Shown here: piece after piece, positions 32,691 through 42,480 of the stretch
Layout of the letters: the number at the start of each line of letters is the position of its first letter
How positions within the stretch are numbered: the stretch's first letter is position 1
Source of the DNA: Ditylenchus dipsaci
Lineage: Eukaryota; Nematoda; Chromadorea; Rhabditida; Anguinidae
Reading direction: 5' to 3'
Assembly: GCA_004194705.1 (NCBI GenBank)
Contig: SADC01000282.1
Coordinates: 144,683-208,682, forward strand
DNA length: 64,000 nucleotides
The notes under the pieces: generated by a model
What the model was told of the DNA's origin: nothing
The model's input: only the letters and a program-made list of their open reading frames with translations
Database searches by the model: none
Position numbers and translations under genes: made by a program

Positions 32691-33185
32691 TACCGACCAG
32701 CAAGTAATTGTGTGACATGTTCCTCCTCCTCCTCCAAAATACCTTCTTCCTCCAGCAAAAAGTTTTGAATCTGATGGGATTGGAGTCGTTCATCCTGATA
32801 CCTTCTGCAGGAATCTATCAATTGGAGCACTTCATCGTCCAGAGTTTTTCTCCTCGAGGGTTGTTCCAAATTAGCAGCTGCCAGGATGGTTGTTGTAATT
32901 GACCAGGGCCAGGCAGTCCCCCACCCATGACCGAGAAGGTGCGCATGAATCTGGATTGTGGATGTGCCTGCTGGCCCCACACTGATCTGTCTGGAGGACA
33001 CATCTCTGTGCCGTAGAGGACTGGGTTGCTGGGAATGGTGGTGATGGTGTGGCTGGATATGGTGTTAGAGTTGTTGTTATTGTTGGCCAGGGATATAGCA
33101 CTGGATTGGGTGTTGCTGGCGGCATTATTGCTGTTGTTCTGGTTGTTGGCTACATGCAGAGATGCGGTTCGGGTGGGACAACTGA
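32690..33185 (-). CDS. C-terminal exon of a Q/N-rich protein, frame-broken
   Basis: The minus strand reads an N/Q/S/T-rich segment (NQNNSNNAASNTQSS, SLANNNNNSNTISS), then MRTFSVMGGGLPGPGQLQQP. In the next frame it continues LEQPSRRKTLDDEVLQLIDS, HQIQNFLLEEEGILEEEEEH and a stop at 32690. The two halves join if one G is restored at TGGCAG/CTGCTAAT, another single-base break in a homopolymer. The tail is acidic and probably helical. I do not recognise the protein; the LDDEVLQLIDSC segment faintly recalls GoLoco-type motifs, but that is not enough to name it. No start or upstream exon was found. Confidence 0.45.
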
Positions 33186-33380
33186 ATTAAACAGAAATTT
33201 TAAAAGGCTTTAGTCTTCAAATAATTTTGTCACTGAAGCACATGTGTGTTTGTTTTATCATTAAAAGAGTATGCCCACGCTAATAAGAGGCGGTGTGGGA
33301 GAATACGAAATTTTTTCCTAATCATTGGACTTTTCAACTTGGTCTCTAACAAAACAAGGCCTAGGATTTTATTTTAGGTA

Positions 33381-33814
33381 CAGTCAAACTTTGATTTAAT
33401 GGACCCCCAGTTCGTTCAAGTTCGTTCCCAGCTATGGTCCAACACTTTTTTAACCCCATTTTCGAAATGTTTTATCGATTCTGTTTTGACAGTCTGGTCG
33501 CAAATATCGTAAAGATTTCGTTTTTTGCTAATCTTTTTTCGAAAACCCTAAAGTTTTTGCTTTTAAAAAATAAAAATCTCGATTTAACGACCCACCTTTT
33601 AAAAATTAGATGGTCGTTAAATCGAGGTTTTGATTTTTTAAAAGCCAAAACTTAAAGTTTTAGTAAAACGATCGGCAAAATCGGAATCCTTACGATATTT
33701 TTGACCAGACTGTCAAAACAAAATCGATAAAACATTTCGAAAATGGGTTTAAAAAAGTGTTGGACCCTAGGTGGGAACGAACTTGAGGTGGGCTGTTAAA
33801 TCGAGGTTTGACTG
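33381..33814. mobile_element. pogo-like MITE, cassette ATTTAATGGACCCC
   Basis: TA-flanked. CAGTCAAACTTTGATTTAAT at the left and TAAATCGAGGTTTGACTG at the right. It has the shared inner block (AGTTCGTTCCCAGC..GGTCCAACACTTTTTT) and GACAGTCTGGTC. Confidence 0.88.
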
Positions 33815-33826
33815 TATAGTTTTCTG
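33778..33826 (+). repeat. ~50-bp direct repeat, copy 1
   Basis: Covers AACTTGAGGTGGGC, GTTAAATCGAGGTTTGACTG and TATAGTTTTCTGTT. The same block recurs at 36709-36755 and brackets about 2.9 kb of inserted DNA. Confidence 0.7.
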
Positions 33827-33868
33827 TTCTAAAACAATAGGGGGACTAAAGAATTTCTTTAAAAACAG

Positions 33869-36641
33869 CAGGGGCCTATTTCACTAATTGAAGATTGGGA
33901 AATGGAAAGTGGAAAGTGGAAAATGGAAAGTGTAAAATGGAAAGTGGAAAGTGGAAAATGGAAAGTCATTTCTGTTTCACTAACATTTTGGAAAATGGAA
34001 ATTGGAAAGTGGAAAGTGAAAAGTGGAAAATTTCCATGGAAAATTTCCGCTTCTGTTTCACTATTTGAAAAGTGGAAAATGGAAAGTGGAAAATTGGAAA
34101 ATTTTCCATGGAAAATTGATGACTGAGGCTTCGGTCTACAATTTTTGGAAAATTGGAAATTTTTCAAGTAAGTCAGAAAACTATCCTATCTTACCTAAAT
34201 CATGTGCTGAACACGGTTTGTCAATACCAAAATGGCGATTTCACCAACTACACACCCATATCGGGGTAAGTACATATCCTGAGGGGGCATCTGCCTCCAA
34301 ATTACGAAAATATTAGTTTCTCACATGGGATTGTAAAACATGGCTTCTTAGCCAAAATTTTACGCTGAACATGATTTGACAATGGCTATAACTGATTTGG
34401 TTTGCTAAAAACCTGAAATGTGCCACGAAAAACATTATTTCTGCCACGAAAAACGGGATGCCACGAAAAAACTGAAATGTGCCACGAAAAAACTGAAAAA
34501 TGCCACGAAAACCTGAAATGTGCCACGAAAAATATTATTTATGCCTTTTTCTGTCCAAGACCAACCAAATTTAGCAATATTTTGCAAGAATTCAAATTTT
34601 TCAGCCTGAAAATGACTTGGATTGGTCAGAATCACACCCAAGTGGCCAGAAGCCCCTGAAAGTTGGTTTTTTGGGGGTTTACTAAGGGGGTAAACTTTTT
34701 ACGAAAAATCGATTGAGCGGATCAGATTTCCAGTCAGATACGCTTAATCGCTTAAAAATCCATGTTTCGGTGGTTTGAGTGGTTCAGGGTGGATTTCTGA
34801 GCGATTAAGCGTATCTATTTTATAGTCAAAGAATAACTTGGATCGCTCAGAATACCTGCCCGGAGTGGCCAGAAGCTCCTGAAAGTTGGTTTTTTGGGGG
34901 GTAGTCTGGGGGAGTGAACTTTTGCGAAAATTCGATTGAGTGGATCAGATTACCAGTCCTTTGGGCTAAACCGCTCAAATGTATCATTCTCTGAATCATT
35001 CTCAACCATCTGAAACCACCCTAAGCACGATCGGACTGGAATTCTGATCCACCAATCGAATTTTCGCAAAAGTTTAGCCCCCTTTAGTAAACCCCGAAAA
35101 ACCAACTTTCAGGGGTTTCTGGCCGCTCCAGGTTGGAATTCTGGGCGATACAAGTCTTTCGGATTACCGCAAAATTTACTGCAGTATTTTACTAAAAATG
35201 CAAAATTGAGGGGGTAAAAAATAAATTTGAGAGGGGGGGATTTACATATTTTGAGGGGTGTTTTCAATTTGAGCCAAAAATTCGAATTCTTGCAAAATTA
35301 TGCAAAATTTGGTTGGTCTTGGACAGAAAAAGGCATAAATAATATTTTTCGTGGCACATTTCAGGTTTTTCGTGGCATTTTTCAGTTTTTTCGTGGCACA
35401 TTTCAGGTTTTCGTGGCATTTTTCAGTTTTTTCGTGGCACATTTCAGTTTTTTCGTGGCATCCCGTTTTTCGTGGCCGAAATAATGTTTTTCGTGGCATA
35501 TTTCAGGTTTTTAGCAAACCAAATCAATTTATGCCTTTGACAATACCGAAACTGTGTTTTCAACCATTCAAACTCCAAAACCTAGGGTAGGTACCCGTGG
35601 TTCAAGTGGATATCCAGGTGGAATTTTTTTTTACGTTTTTCATGCTCCAAACCTGTTTTCTGGACTAATTCGGACATGCTGATGATGGTTTGATAGTGGT
35701 GAAATGCCGTTTTGTAAAGTATATTTTGACTTCTGGTAAAACCGAGTTTTAATAAAATCAATTATTCCCCAATACTCAGAAAATATCCGAGAAAACCTTA
35801 TTTTACTATTATCAAACCATCTTCAGCATGCCCGAATCAGTCCAGAAAATAGGTTTTGGAACATGAAAAATGTAAAAAAAAAATTTTGATCCAAGTGGAC
35901 GACCACTTGGTTTTAATGGTCTAGAGGAGGTACCAGCTGGTTACCCTACCCACTTTGAGGCTTACTGGTCTTTTACAGAATAGTTATAATTGTTATTAAA
36001 GAAACAATAATGTCTGTTACCACCAGGATTCGAGCCTGTAACCTCAAAATTTGGAGTGGCGATTTACATGGATATCCAAGTGGACCACCGGAAAACCAAG
36101 TGGTCGACCACTTGGTCTAAATTGGGAGGGTCGCCGTCACCGAGGTTACTGGTTCTAGTCCCACTAAGTGTAAACTTAATTTTTTTTACTTCCATTTTTT
36201 AGGTTACCCAGGTGGACGCCCACCTGACAGGAGGTACCTACCCAGGAATTGGGGTTAGGGTCGGGGACATCCAAGTGGCCCACCCAAAATTCAGGAGTCT
36301 ATTAGACGTGTCAACGATTTATTATTAATACTAATTTTGGTCGATGTGTATTTGTACTCTGATTACGGGGCTCGTGGCATAGAAAAATGACTTAATTCGA
36401 CTTTTCATGTAAAAATTATTTTATGGGAAATTTTCCAATTTTCCATGGAAAATTGGAAAATGGAAACTAGAAAATGGAAAGTGAAATTTTTTTAGTGAAA
36501 CAGAAAACTGGAAAGTTTCCACTTTCCATTTCCAATTTTCGTTTAGTGAAACAGAAAATTATCACTTTCCATTTTCCACTTTCCATTTTCCAATTTTCCA
36601 TGGAAACTTTCCCAATCTTCAATTAATGAAATAGGCCCCAG
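33869..36641. mobile_element. 2.8-kb palindromic element, GGAAAGTGGAAAATGG arrays
   Basis: GGGGCCTATTTCACTAATTG at the left, CAATTAATGAAATAGGCCCC at the right. Next to each end are arrays of GGAAAGTGGAAAATGG and complement. In the middle a second palindrome (34395-35520) repeats the word TGCCACGAAAAACTGAAA in both orientations. A CCAAGTGG-type MITE copy (about 35600-35930) and a tRNA-like fragment (36.01-36.05 kb) are also nested. No transposase; the long frames are low-complexity repeats. A clear TSD is not seen. Confidence 0.75.
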
Positions 36642-36708
36642 GAGGGACCAAGGCAAAAATGTTGCTCCCTCGATCGCAAATGTTGCCCTTCGATAGTTAT
36701 AGGGCCGT

Positions 36709-36755
36709 AAAAACGAACTTGAGGTGGGCCGTTAAATCGAGGTTTGACTGTATAG
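36709..36755 (+). repeat. ~50-bp direct repeat, copy 2
   Basis: Matches 33778-33826 with one or two differences and continues into the true right arm of the split MITE. Confidence 0.7.
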
Positions 36756-36788
36756 TTTTCTGTTAGAAACCAAGTTGAAAAATCCATA

Positions 36789-37206
36789 CAGTCAAACCTC
36801 GATAAGCCGGCACCCCCAAAAAGTTCGTTCCAGCCTTTGGTCCGACACTTTTTTTAATCCAATTTTTGAAAGCTTTTTCCAGTTCTCTTTTACGGTCTGG
36901 TCGGAAATATCGTCAGGATTCCGATTTTGCCGATCGTTTTTTTAAAAATCCTGCAATTTCATCATTGAAAAAGCAAAACCTCGATAAGCCAGCACCCCTT
37001 TTTTGAAAACGGGTGCTGACTTATTGAGGTTTTGATTTTTTATCCTAATTTTTGTTTTCTTCTCAAAAACGATCGGCAACATCAGAATCCTGACGATATT
37101 TTCGACCAAAAAAAATGGAAAAAGCTCTTTAAAATTGGGTTAAAAAAAGTGTCGGACCCGAGGCTGGAACGAACTTTTGGGGTGCCGGCATATCGAGGTT
37201 TGACTG
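36789..37206. mobile_element. pogo-like MITE, cassette GATAAGCCGGCACCCC
   Basis: TA-flanked. CAGTCAAACCTCGATAAGCC at the left, ATATCGAGGTTTGACTG at the right, shared inner block (AAAAAGTTCGTTCCAGCC..GGTCCGACAC). A second cassette pair AGCCAGCACCCC occurs in the centre. Confidence 0.9.
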
Positions 37207-37549
37207 TACACAAGTTCAAGGAATTTTTTTTTGAATTGGCGGGCATCACCTCTTATTAGCGTGGACATGCCTTTTCAAAGCGGGGGAACACCAGCGCGTT
37301 ACACTACAAATTATGGCGGTGACCAACAATTTTTCGAAAATCGTCCCTGTTTTCTCTTGTTTTGCATCAAATCTGATATTTATGACTTATCCTACTTTTA
37401 AAAGTAGGCAGAAAATTTTCGTCAGACCAGGCAAAACGCTCATGAAAGACAGTCATGAGAGAAATAAAGTACTGTTCCATGCCTTAATTGCAGTGTAACG
37501 CGCTAGTATGCCACTTTAAGGATATATTGTTTCTACCCAACATTTTGTA

Positions 37550-38387
37550 CAGGGTGTCCTAAAAATACTCCTACCCTTCAAGGCTACCGTAGGACCACTT
37601 TTAAATTTTGATTTTCTGTGCATGATATGTCATCTTGCAGCCCTGGAATTTCTCTAGTGAATGGTATAGTAACCTTCACTAAGTGACAATGGCATAGTGG
37701 GTAAATTAACACAACAAATCAAAAAACCGGATTTTCAATTCCCGGATTTTATGTTTCGTCCAATTGACTCGTGGTCAGAAAAATTGATAAAGTTTCATGT
37801 CCTGTGATAATATTCTCACACTATGTTGTAGCGCGGATCAAAAGATACAGAACCCATATTGCAGAATATTTTTTGAAAATATAAATTTTGAGTTGAAAAA
37901 AAACCACAAATATCCAAAAATCAATTTTTTCTGATTTTTTTCAGTCGTTTTTTAATGGATTTGCTGTTTTCATGAGACCATATCACAACATTTAAATTTA
38001 CAAAAAAATTTGTAAAAAGGGTTTTGTAGCTCTTGATATGCGCTACAACATAAACTGAAAAAAAAAATAACAGCTCAAAACACTCAAGCAAAACTTTGAC
38101 CAGTTAAGGTGTCAAAAGTGATTGTCAAATTTTGTGAAATGACTTTATTTGTGTTAAGAGCCGAATGCTGACTTTTTGAAAATACTCCAGGAATACGAAT
38201 CGAAAGAGAAAAGAAAGGGCTACGAAATCATGGTTTGAAATCTTTTTACAAGATAAATTTTGATATTAATATTCGACCTGCAAATACGTCGATAATTTTT
38301 TAAGTCAACAAAAACAGAAATCCATTAAAATTTAAAAGTGGTCCTACGGCAGCCTTGAAGGTAAGAGGTTTTTTTACGGACACCCTG
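37550..38387. mobile_element. mariner/IS630-type MITE, CAGGGTGTCC ends
   Basis: TA-flanked (37548-37549, 38388-38389). CAGGGTGTCCTAAAAATAC at the left, GGACACCCTG at the right, with GTAGGACCACTTTTAAAT paired to ATTTAAAAGTGGTCCTAC further in. 838 bp without coding capacity. A solo end occurs at 53.72 kb. Confidence 0.85.
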
Positions 38388-38509
38388 TAGAAAAAAACTG
38401 AATGGGCGGGGACAAATTAAACAGGGTTTGCCAGTCCCCCTTGGGAATTTTTCAAAAGGCGGGTACCAGGTCAATTAAAAAGAGTGGAGGTTTTTTTTGT
38501 AAAACATTT

Positions 38510-38585
38510 TGTTGGTGGCGGTGGCCTAGTGGAAAAGCAGCGGCCTAGTGTGAAAGTTGGTCCCGGTCCGATTACCGTTGAAGGC
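38510..38585 (+). repeat. tRNA-like SINE head
   Basis: TGGCCTAGTGG resembles a tRNA A box, and GGTCCGATTACCG about 40 bases later a decayed B box. It does not fold into a complete tRNA by eye and sits inside a larger repeat. Confidence 0.35.
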
Positions 38586-38699
38586 ATAATTTTTCCTCTA
38601 CTTTCATCACATTGCGTCAAAAAATCTCGTTTTAATTGGACTGGTACCCGCCTTTCAAAATATTTCCATCGGTGACGGGCATACCTCTAAAAACAGGTG

Positions 38700-39639
38700 A
38701 GCATGTCCTTTAATACTGTGATTATGGTGATCAGGGTGATTATGGGAAAGATGATCACCTCAATCATGGCCATTTTTTGAAAAAACAGGGTGAACCAAGG
38801 CGTTTTTCGAGTAAAGCAAAAATTGAAAGGTGGTGTCAGCCGAATAAGTACCCACGTTTTTTAGGCCCGCTAAGGTCCGTAGTAAGTACCGGTGGAAGAA
38901 GCGGCAGATGAGAAATGTTAGTCCGGTCTCTAAATTTTGAACAATTTCATTATTAGCATGAAATTAGAAAATGGTGTCGAGGAGAAAAGAAGTGTCTGGA
39001 CAGATATATTTGGGACAAAAGTGTCATTTACTCCGTTCGAAAAAGCAACAAAAATGCAACAAATCTGATATACGGGCGACCATTGAAGCACAATAAATTG
39101 TCTTGTAACAAAAGCCTTTTTGAAAGTTTCCCCCTTGTCCCATTTTTCGCTCGCTACTCGAATTGAATGCAGCATGTTGAAGGTTGCAATTAATTATTTT
39201 CAAATTATTTTCAAAGCATAAAGTTTAAAATAGAGTATGAAAAACATGACACACATCCATGACACATAATTGGACCAGCGAAACTCCAGAGAAAGCCAAA
39301 GTGCTCCAATGAATATTTTCAAATCTCTCTTCAAAACTGTTTTTTCTCCCGATGCCTAGAGTGACTTCAAAAGAGGACACCGTATTTACTGTATTAAGTC
39401 CCCATGGAGAGTTATTTTTCAACCTCTAAAAATCGGAAAATTTTGTGGTCGATTTTGAGATTTTTGGGTGCCGTATGTTAATGAGAGGTGTATGCTAATG
39501 GGGGAATGAGAGAGCCAGATTCCATAATTTAGCTTGCCGTATGTTAATGGAAGAGTCCGTTCTATTTAAGGCCAAATTAAGAACACAGCTTTCAGTCAAT
39601 TTCGGAACACACCTCTCAGTTATAGGGCCGTGCTCGCCT
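38700..39639. other. no assignable gene
   Basis: AT-rich; frames at 38930-39175 and 39225-39422 (minus) lack motifs and splice support. Confidence 0.3.
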
Positions 39640-39858
39640 AAGGCAAAATTTGTCCGCCAATTCAAAAACAATTTCCGAATTATTGAACTTCTGTACGGAT
39701 TTTTCAACTTGGTTTCTAACAAAACTATACCTAAAGTAAAGTTCTAGGCCTTGTTTTGTTAGAAACTAAGCTGAAAAATCTGTATAAAATTTAATGATTC
39801 GGAAACATTTTAGAATATTCAGGGACAAATTTTAAAACAGGTGATCATGCCCGTTTAA
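39640..39858. repeat. palindromic MITE copy ('GGGCATGCCC' family)
   Basis: TTCTGTACGGATTTTTCAAC, TTTCTAACAAAACTATACCT, AGGCCTTGTTTTGTTAGAAA, then GTGATCATGCCCG. Confidence 0.7.
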
Positions 39859-40227
39859 ATAAGCTTGGAGAGTAAAGCAATTTTTCATAACAAATTTAGA
39901 ACAACTTGGGTGACCAAGGCAATTTTTTTTATAAAAATTGAAAAAAATTTGCCTTCATCCCTCAAGCTTTTCGAAATTTTGCCTGGCGACCGTGCAAAAA
40001 CCACGCAAAAAGAAATTCACATTTTTCCAAACACCTAAATTTTACATTCTTCATATCATTCAGTGGAGTTTGATAGCTCGATAGAAAGCTGAGATCCAGG
40101 GCTACACGATAATTAAAAACATTATGAAAAATAAACGTAAAAACTAACAAAAAAGTTCAATTTTAAAATTAGGGGCATTATTCAGCGAATTAGCGGGCAT
40201 TTTTAAAGGGCCATTGCCGTCCCTGAC

Positions 40228-40440
40228 AACGGTTGTCCCCCGCAATTCAATTTTTTTTCTTTATCGTTGGATTTACATACGAATTTTTTAACTCGTTTCT
40301 AACAAAACTATACCTAAAATTAAATTCTAGGCCTTGTTTTGTTAGAAACAAAGTTGAAAAATCAGTACAGAAGTCCAAAGATTAGGCACGAAAATTTGAA
40401 TTGACGGGGGACAATTTAAAACAGGTGGCCATGCCCTTCA
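40228..40440. repeat. palindromic MITE copy ('GGGCATGCCC' family)
   Basis: ACAACGGTTGTCCCCCGCAA at the left, GACGGGGGACAATTTAAAAC and GGCCATGCCCTT at the right, with the family centre between. Confidence 0.7.
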
Positions 40441-40761
40441 AGTAATTAGGGGCAAATTAAATAAGACCTTTTGAGATATGGCCCTTTTACCAAATAAAGT
40501 TTAATTATATACGGGTGTTCAATAAGTTCCCCGGCAATCTTCAAACTCTCTATTAACCATTAAAGTTGTGGAATTAGAAAATTCGGCTCTATATGTGTTC
40601 GAGGTACGCCCAAAAAAATTCGCCTTGGTCCCGCCTGTTGTTTTTTTTCGCAAAATTTTTATCAAAAAGTGCTCGGTCCCCCTGTTGTTTTTTTTGCACG
40701 ATTTTTTCTCTCAAAATATTGTTATTTTTAGCCTTATGCTTAGGCAAAAGTAGGCCAGCGT

Positions 40762-41112
40762 GGCAACCAAACAAAGCAACATCAAAACTATTTTGTCGCG
40801 CGACAATGCAACAAATTTTGCTCTTTTTTGGATTTTTCGAAGGATTTTTTTCAAGATATTCATTTAGGTGTTCATGGTTAGCGTTCCCGATCAATATGCG
40901 CATCTTCTAATTTAGAATTGACTGCTAAATTGTAAATTACACTCGAGACAGTAATGATTTATTTGTTGCATTGTCGCGCGACAAAAAACGTTTGTTTGTT
41001 ATTTCGTCGCGCGACAAAATGACAAAAAATTATTTTGTCGCGCGACAAATGTTTATTTAAAAATATTTTGTCGGGCGACAAAATAGTTTTGATGTTGCTT
41101 TGTCTGGTTGCC
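40762..41112. mobile_element. MULE-type MITE with exact 9-bp TSD GGCCAGCGT
   Basis: Ends GGCAACCAAACAAAGC and its complement (GCTTTGTCTGGTTGCC). The 9-bp duplication GGCCAGCGT lies at 40753-40761 and 41113-41121. The word TTTTGTCGCGCGACAA is repeated six times, mostly as self-palindromes. It interrupts a dispersed GGCAAAAGTAGGCCAGCG repeat whose uninterrupted relatives are at 30.3 and 51.9 kb. Confidence 0.93.
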
Positions 41113-41521
41113 GGCCAGCGTATGTTAGGACAGACTCAAAACATGCTTTTGAGGCTTAAGATCTTAAAAAAAACATGTTTGAGTTCGTCCTAACACACGC
41201 TGTCCAACCTTAAATCAGCTTGGGGGACCAAGGAAAAAAATTGTTCGAATTTTTTTATACCAAATTTATTTGATTTCAAATGGTTGAAAGTCCAGGAACT
41301 TATTGAAAACCCGTAAATATAACTTTTTTAATAAAAAAGAATAAAATTTATTGGACAACCTGATATATGACCCATTAAAAAAATCGCTTTAACTTTGAAG
41401 GACCCCGAACAATTTGAATTCATAGCGCCAAGAAAAATCTCTTTAGTGCCGGAAAGAAATCTATCGAATGAAAAAAAAAAGGTTTTGTCGAAAAATATAA
41501 TTGCGCTCAATGGCTGGTACA

Positions 41522-42322
41522 CAGTGATGTTCCGTGTACACGATTCGATCGATTTAATCGATTTTAATTGTTTACAAAAAAGTAATCGGTTGAAAATTGT
41601 TAATTTTCCGATTACTTTTCTGTAATCGATTGTAAATTATCGATTATTTCGATTAGTTTCATGTGATCAATTGTAAATTATTAATTCTTTCAATTAGTTT
41701 CATTTAAGGGACTGCAAAACTAATTTCTTCAATTACTTTCATGTAATCGATTGTAACTTATAAATTATTTCGATTAGTTTTCTGTAATCGATTGCAAATT
41801 TTCGATTCTTTCGATTAATTTCATGTAATTGATTGTAAATTTTGATTCTTGCGTGTAATCGAAAGAATAAACTAGCAAAAAAGGCCATTTTGTGATACAC
41901 ATGACGTTGAAAGCAGGAGTTCGTCTTTATACATATGTTTTTACTCAATAAAAAACAGTTTAATATCCTTTTTTGCTAGTTTATTCTTTCGATTACACGC
42001 AAGAATCAAAAATTTACAATCGATTACCTTAAACTGATCGAAAGAATCGAAAATTTGCAATCGATTACGTAAAACTAATCGAAAGAGTCAGAAGTTTACA
42101 ATCGATTAAATGAAACTAGTCAAATGAATCAAAAATTTACAATCGTTTACATTAAACTAATCGAAAGATTTAATAATTTACAATCGATTACATGAAACTA
42201 ATCGAAAGAATCGATAATTTACAACCAATTACACGAAACTAATCGAAAGAATTAATAATTTACAATCGATTACCTTTTTGTAAATTTTTGATCTCTAAAC
42301 TAATCCTAAGGGAACATCACTG
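41522..42322. mobile_element. hAT-type MITE with ATCGATTGTAAATT arrays
   Basis: Ends CAGTGATGTTCC and GGAACATCACTG. The arms are arrays of about 46 bp built from AATCGATTGTAAATT and TTTCGATTAGTTTCATG, inverted about a centre near 41.9 kb. Left TSD CTGGTACA (41514-41521); its partner is split, CTGGT at 42323-42327 and ACA at 49199-49201, because hAT-2 was inserted there. Confidence 0.9.
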
Positions 42323-42480
42323 CTGGTCAGTGTTTCCAGTTTTCGGTCTGTTTTTGAAAAAGCATAGCTATATAGGCGAAAAAAAGTGCGCCAAAAAAAG
42401 GCCGAGAAAATTTTTCAAAAGAAAAAAGCCGATAAATTCAATCTGCTTTTTCAAAACTATTGTGTTGGCATATTATTTTC

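Larger units (their letters stand above)
33267..37275. repeat. 'GGGCATGCCC' MITE split by about 3.8 kb of later insertions
   Basis: The left arm AGTATGCCCACGCTAATAAG ... TCAACTTGGTCTCTAAC is at 33267-33380. The right arm TTAGAAACCAAGTTGAAAA is at 36755-36786, and GGCATCACCTCTTATTAGCG..GGACATGCC at 37240-37272. Two pogo-like MITEs and a long palindrome sit between the parts. Confidence 0.8.

Noticed and set aside
33859..34316. Frames rich in GKWKMES or FHFPLS repeats
   Set aside because: Translated GGAAAGTGGAAAATGG arrays of the palindromic element, in both orientations.
34420..35590. Frames with repeated CHEKTE or FFSFFVAHF
   Set aside because: Translations of the TGCCACGAAAAACTGAAA arrays; mirror images appear on both arms.
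33869..36641. hAT target duplication for the GGGGCCTATTTCA element
   Set aside because: The flanking 8-mers AAAAACAG and GAGGGACC do not match.
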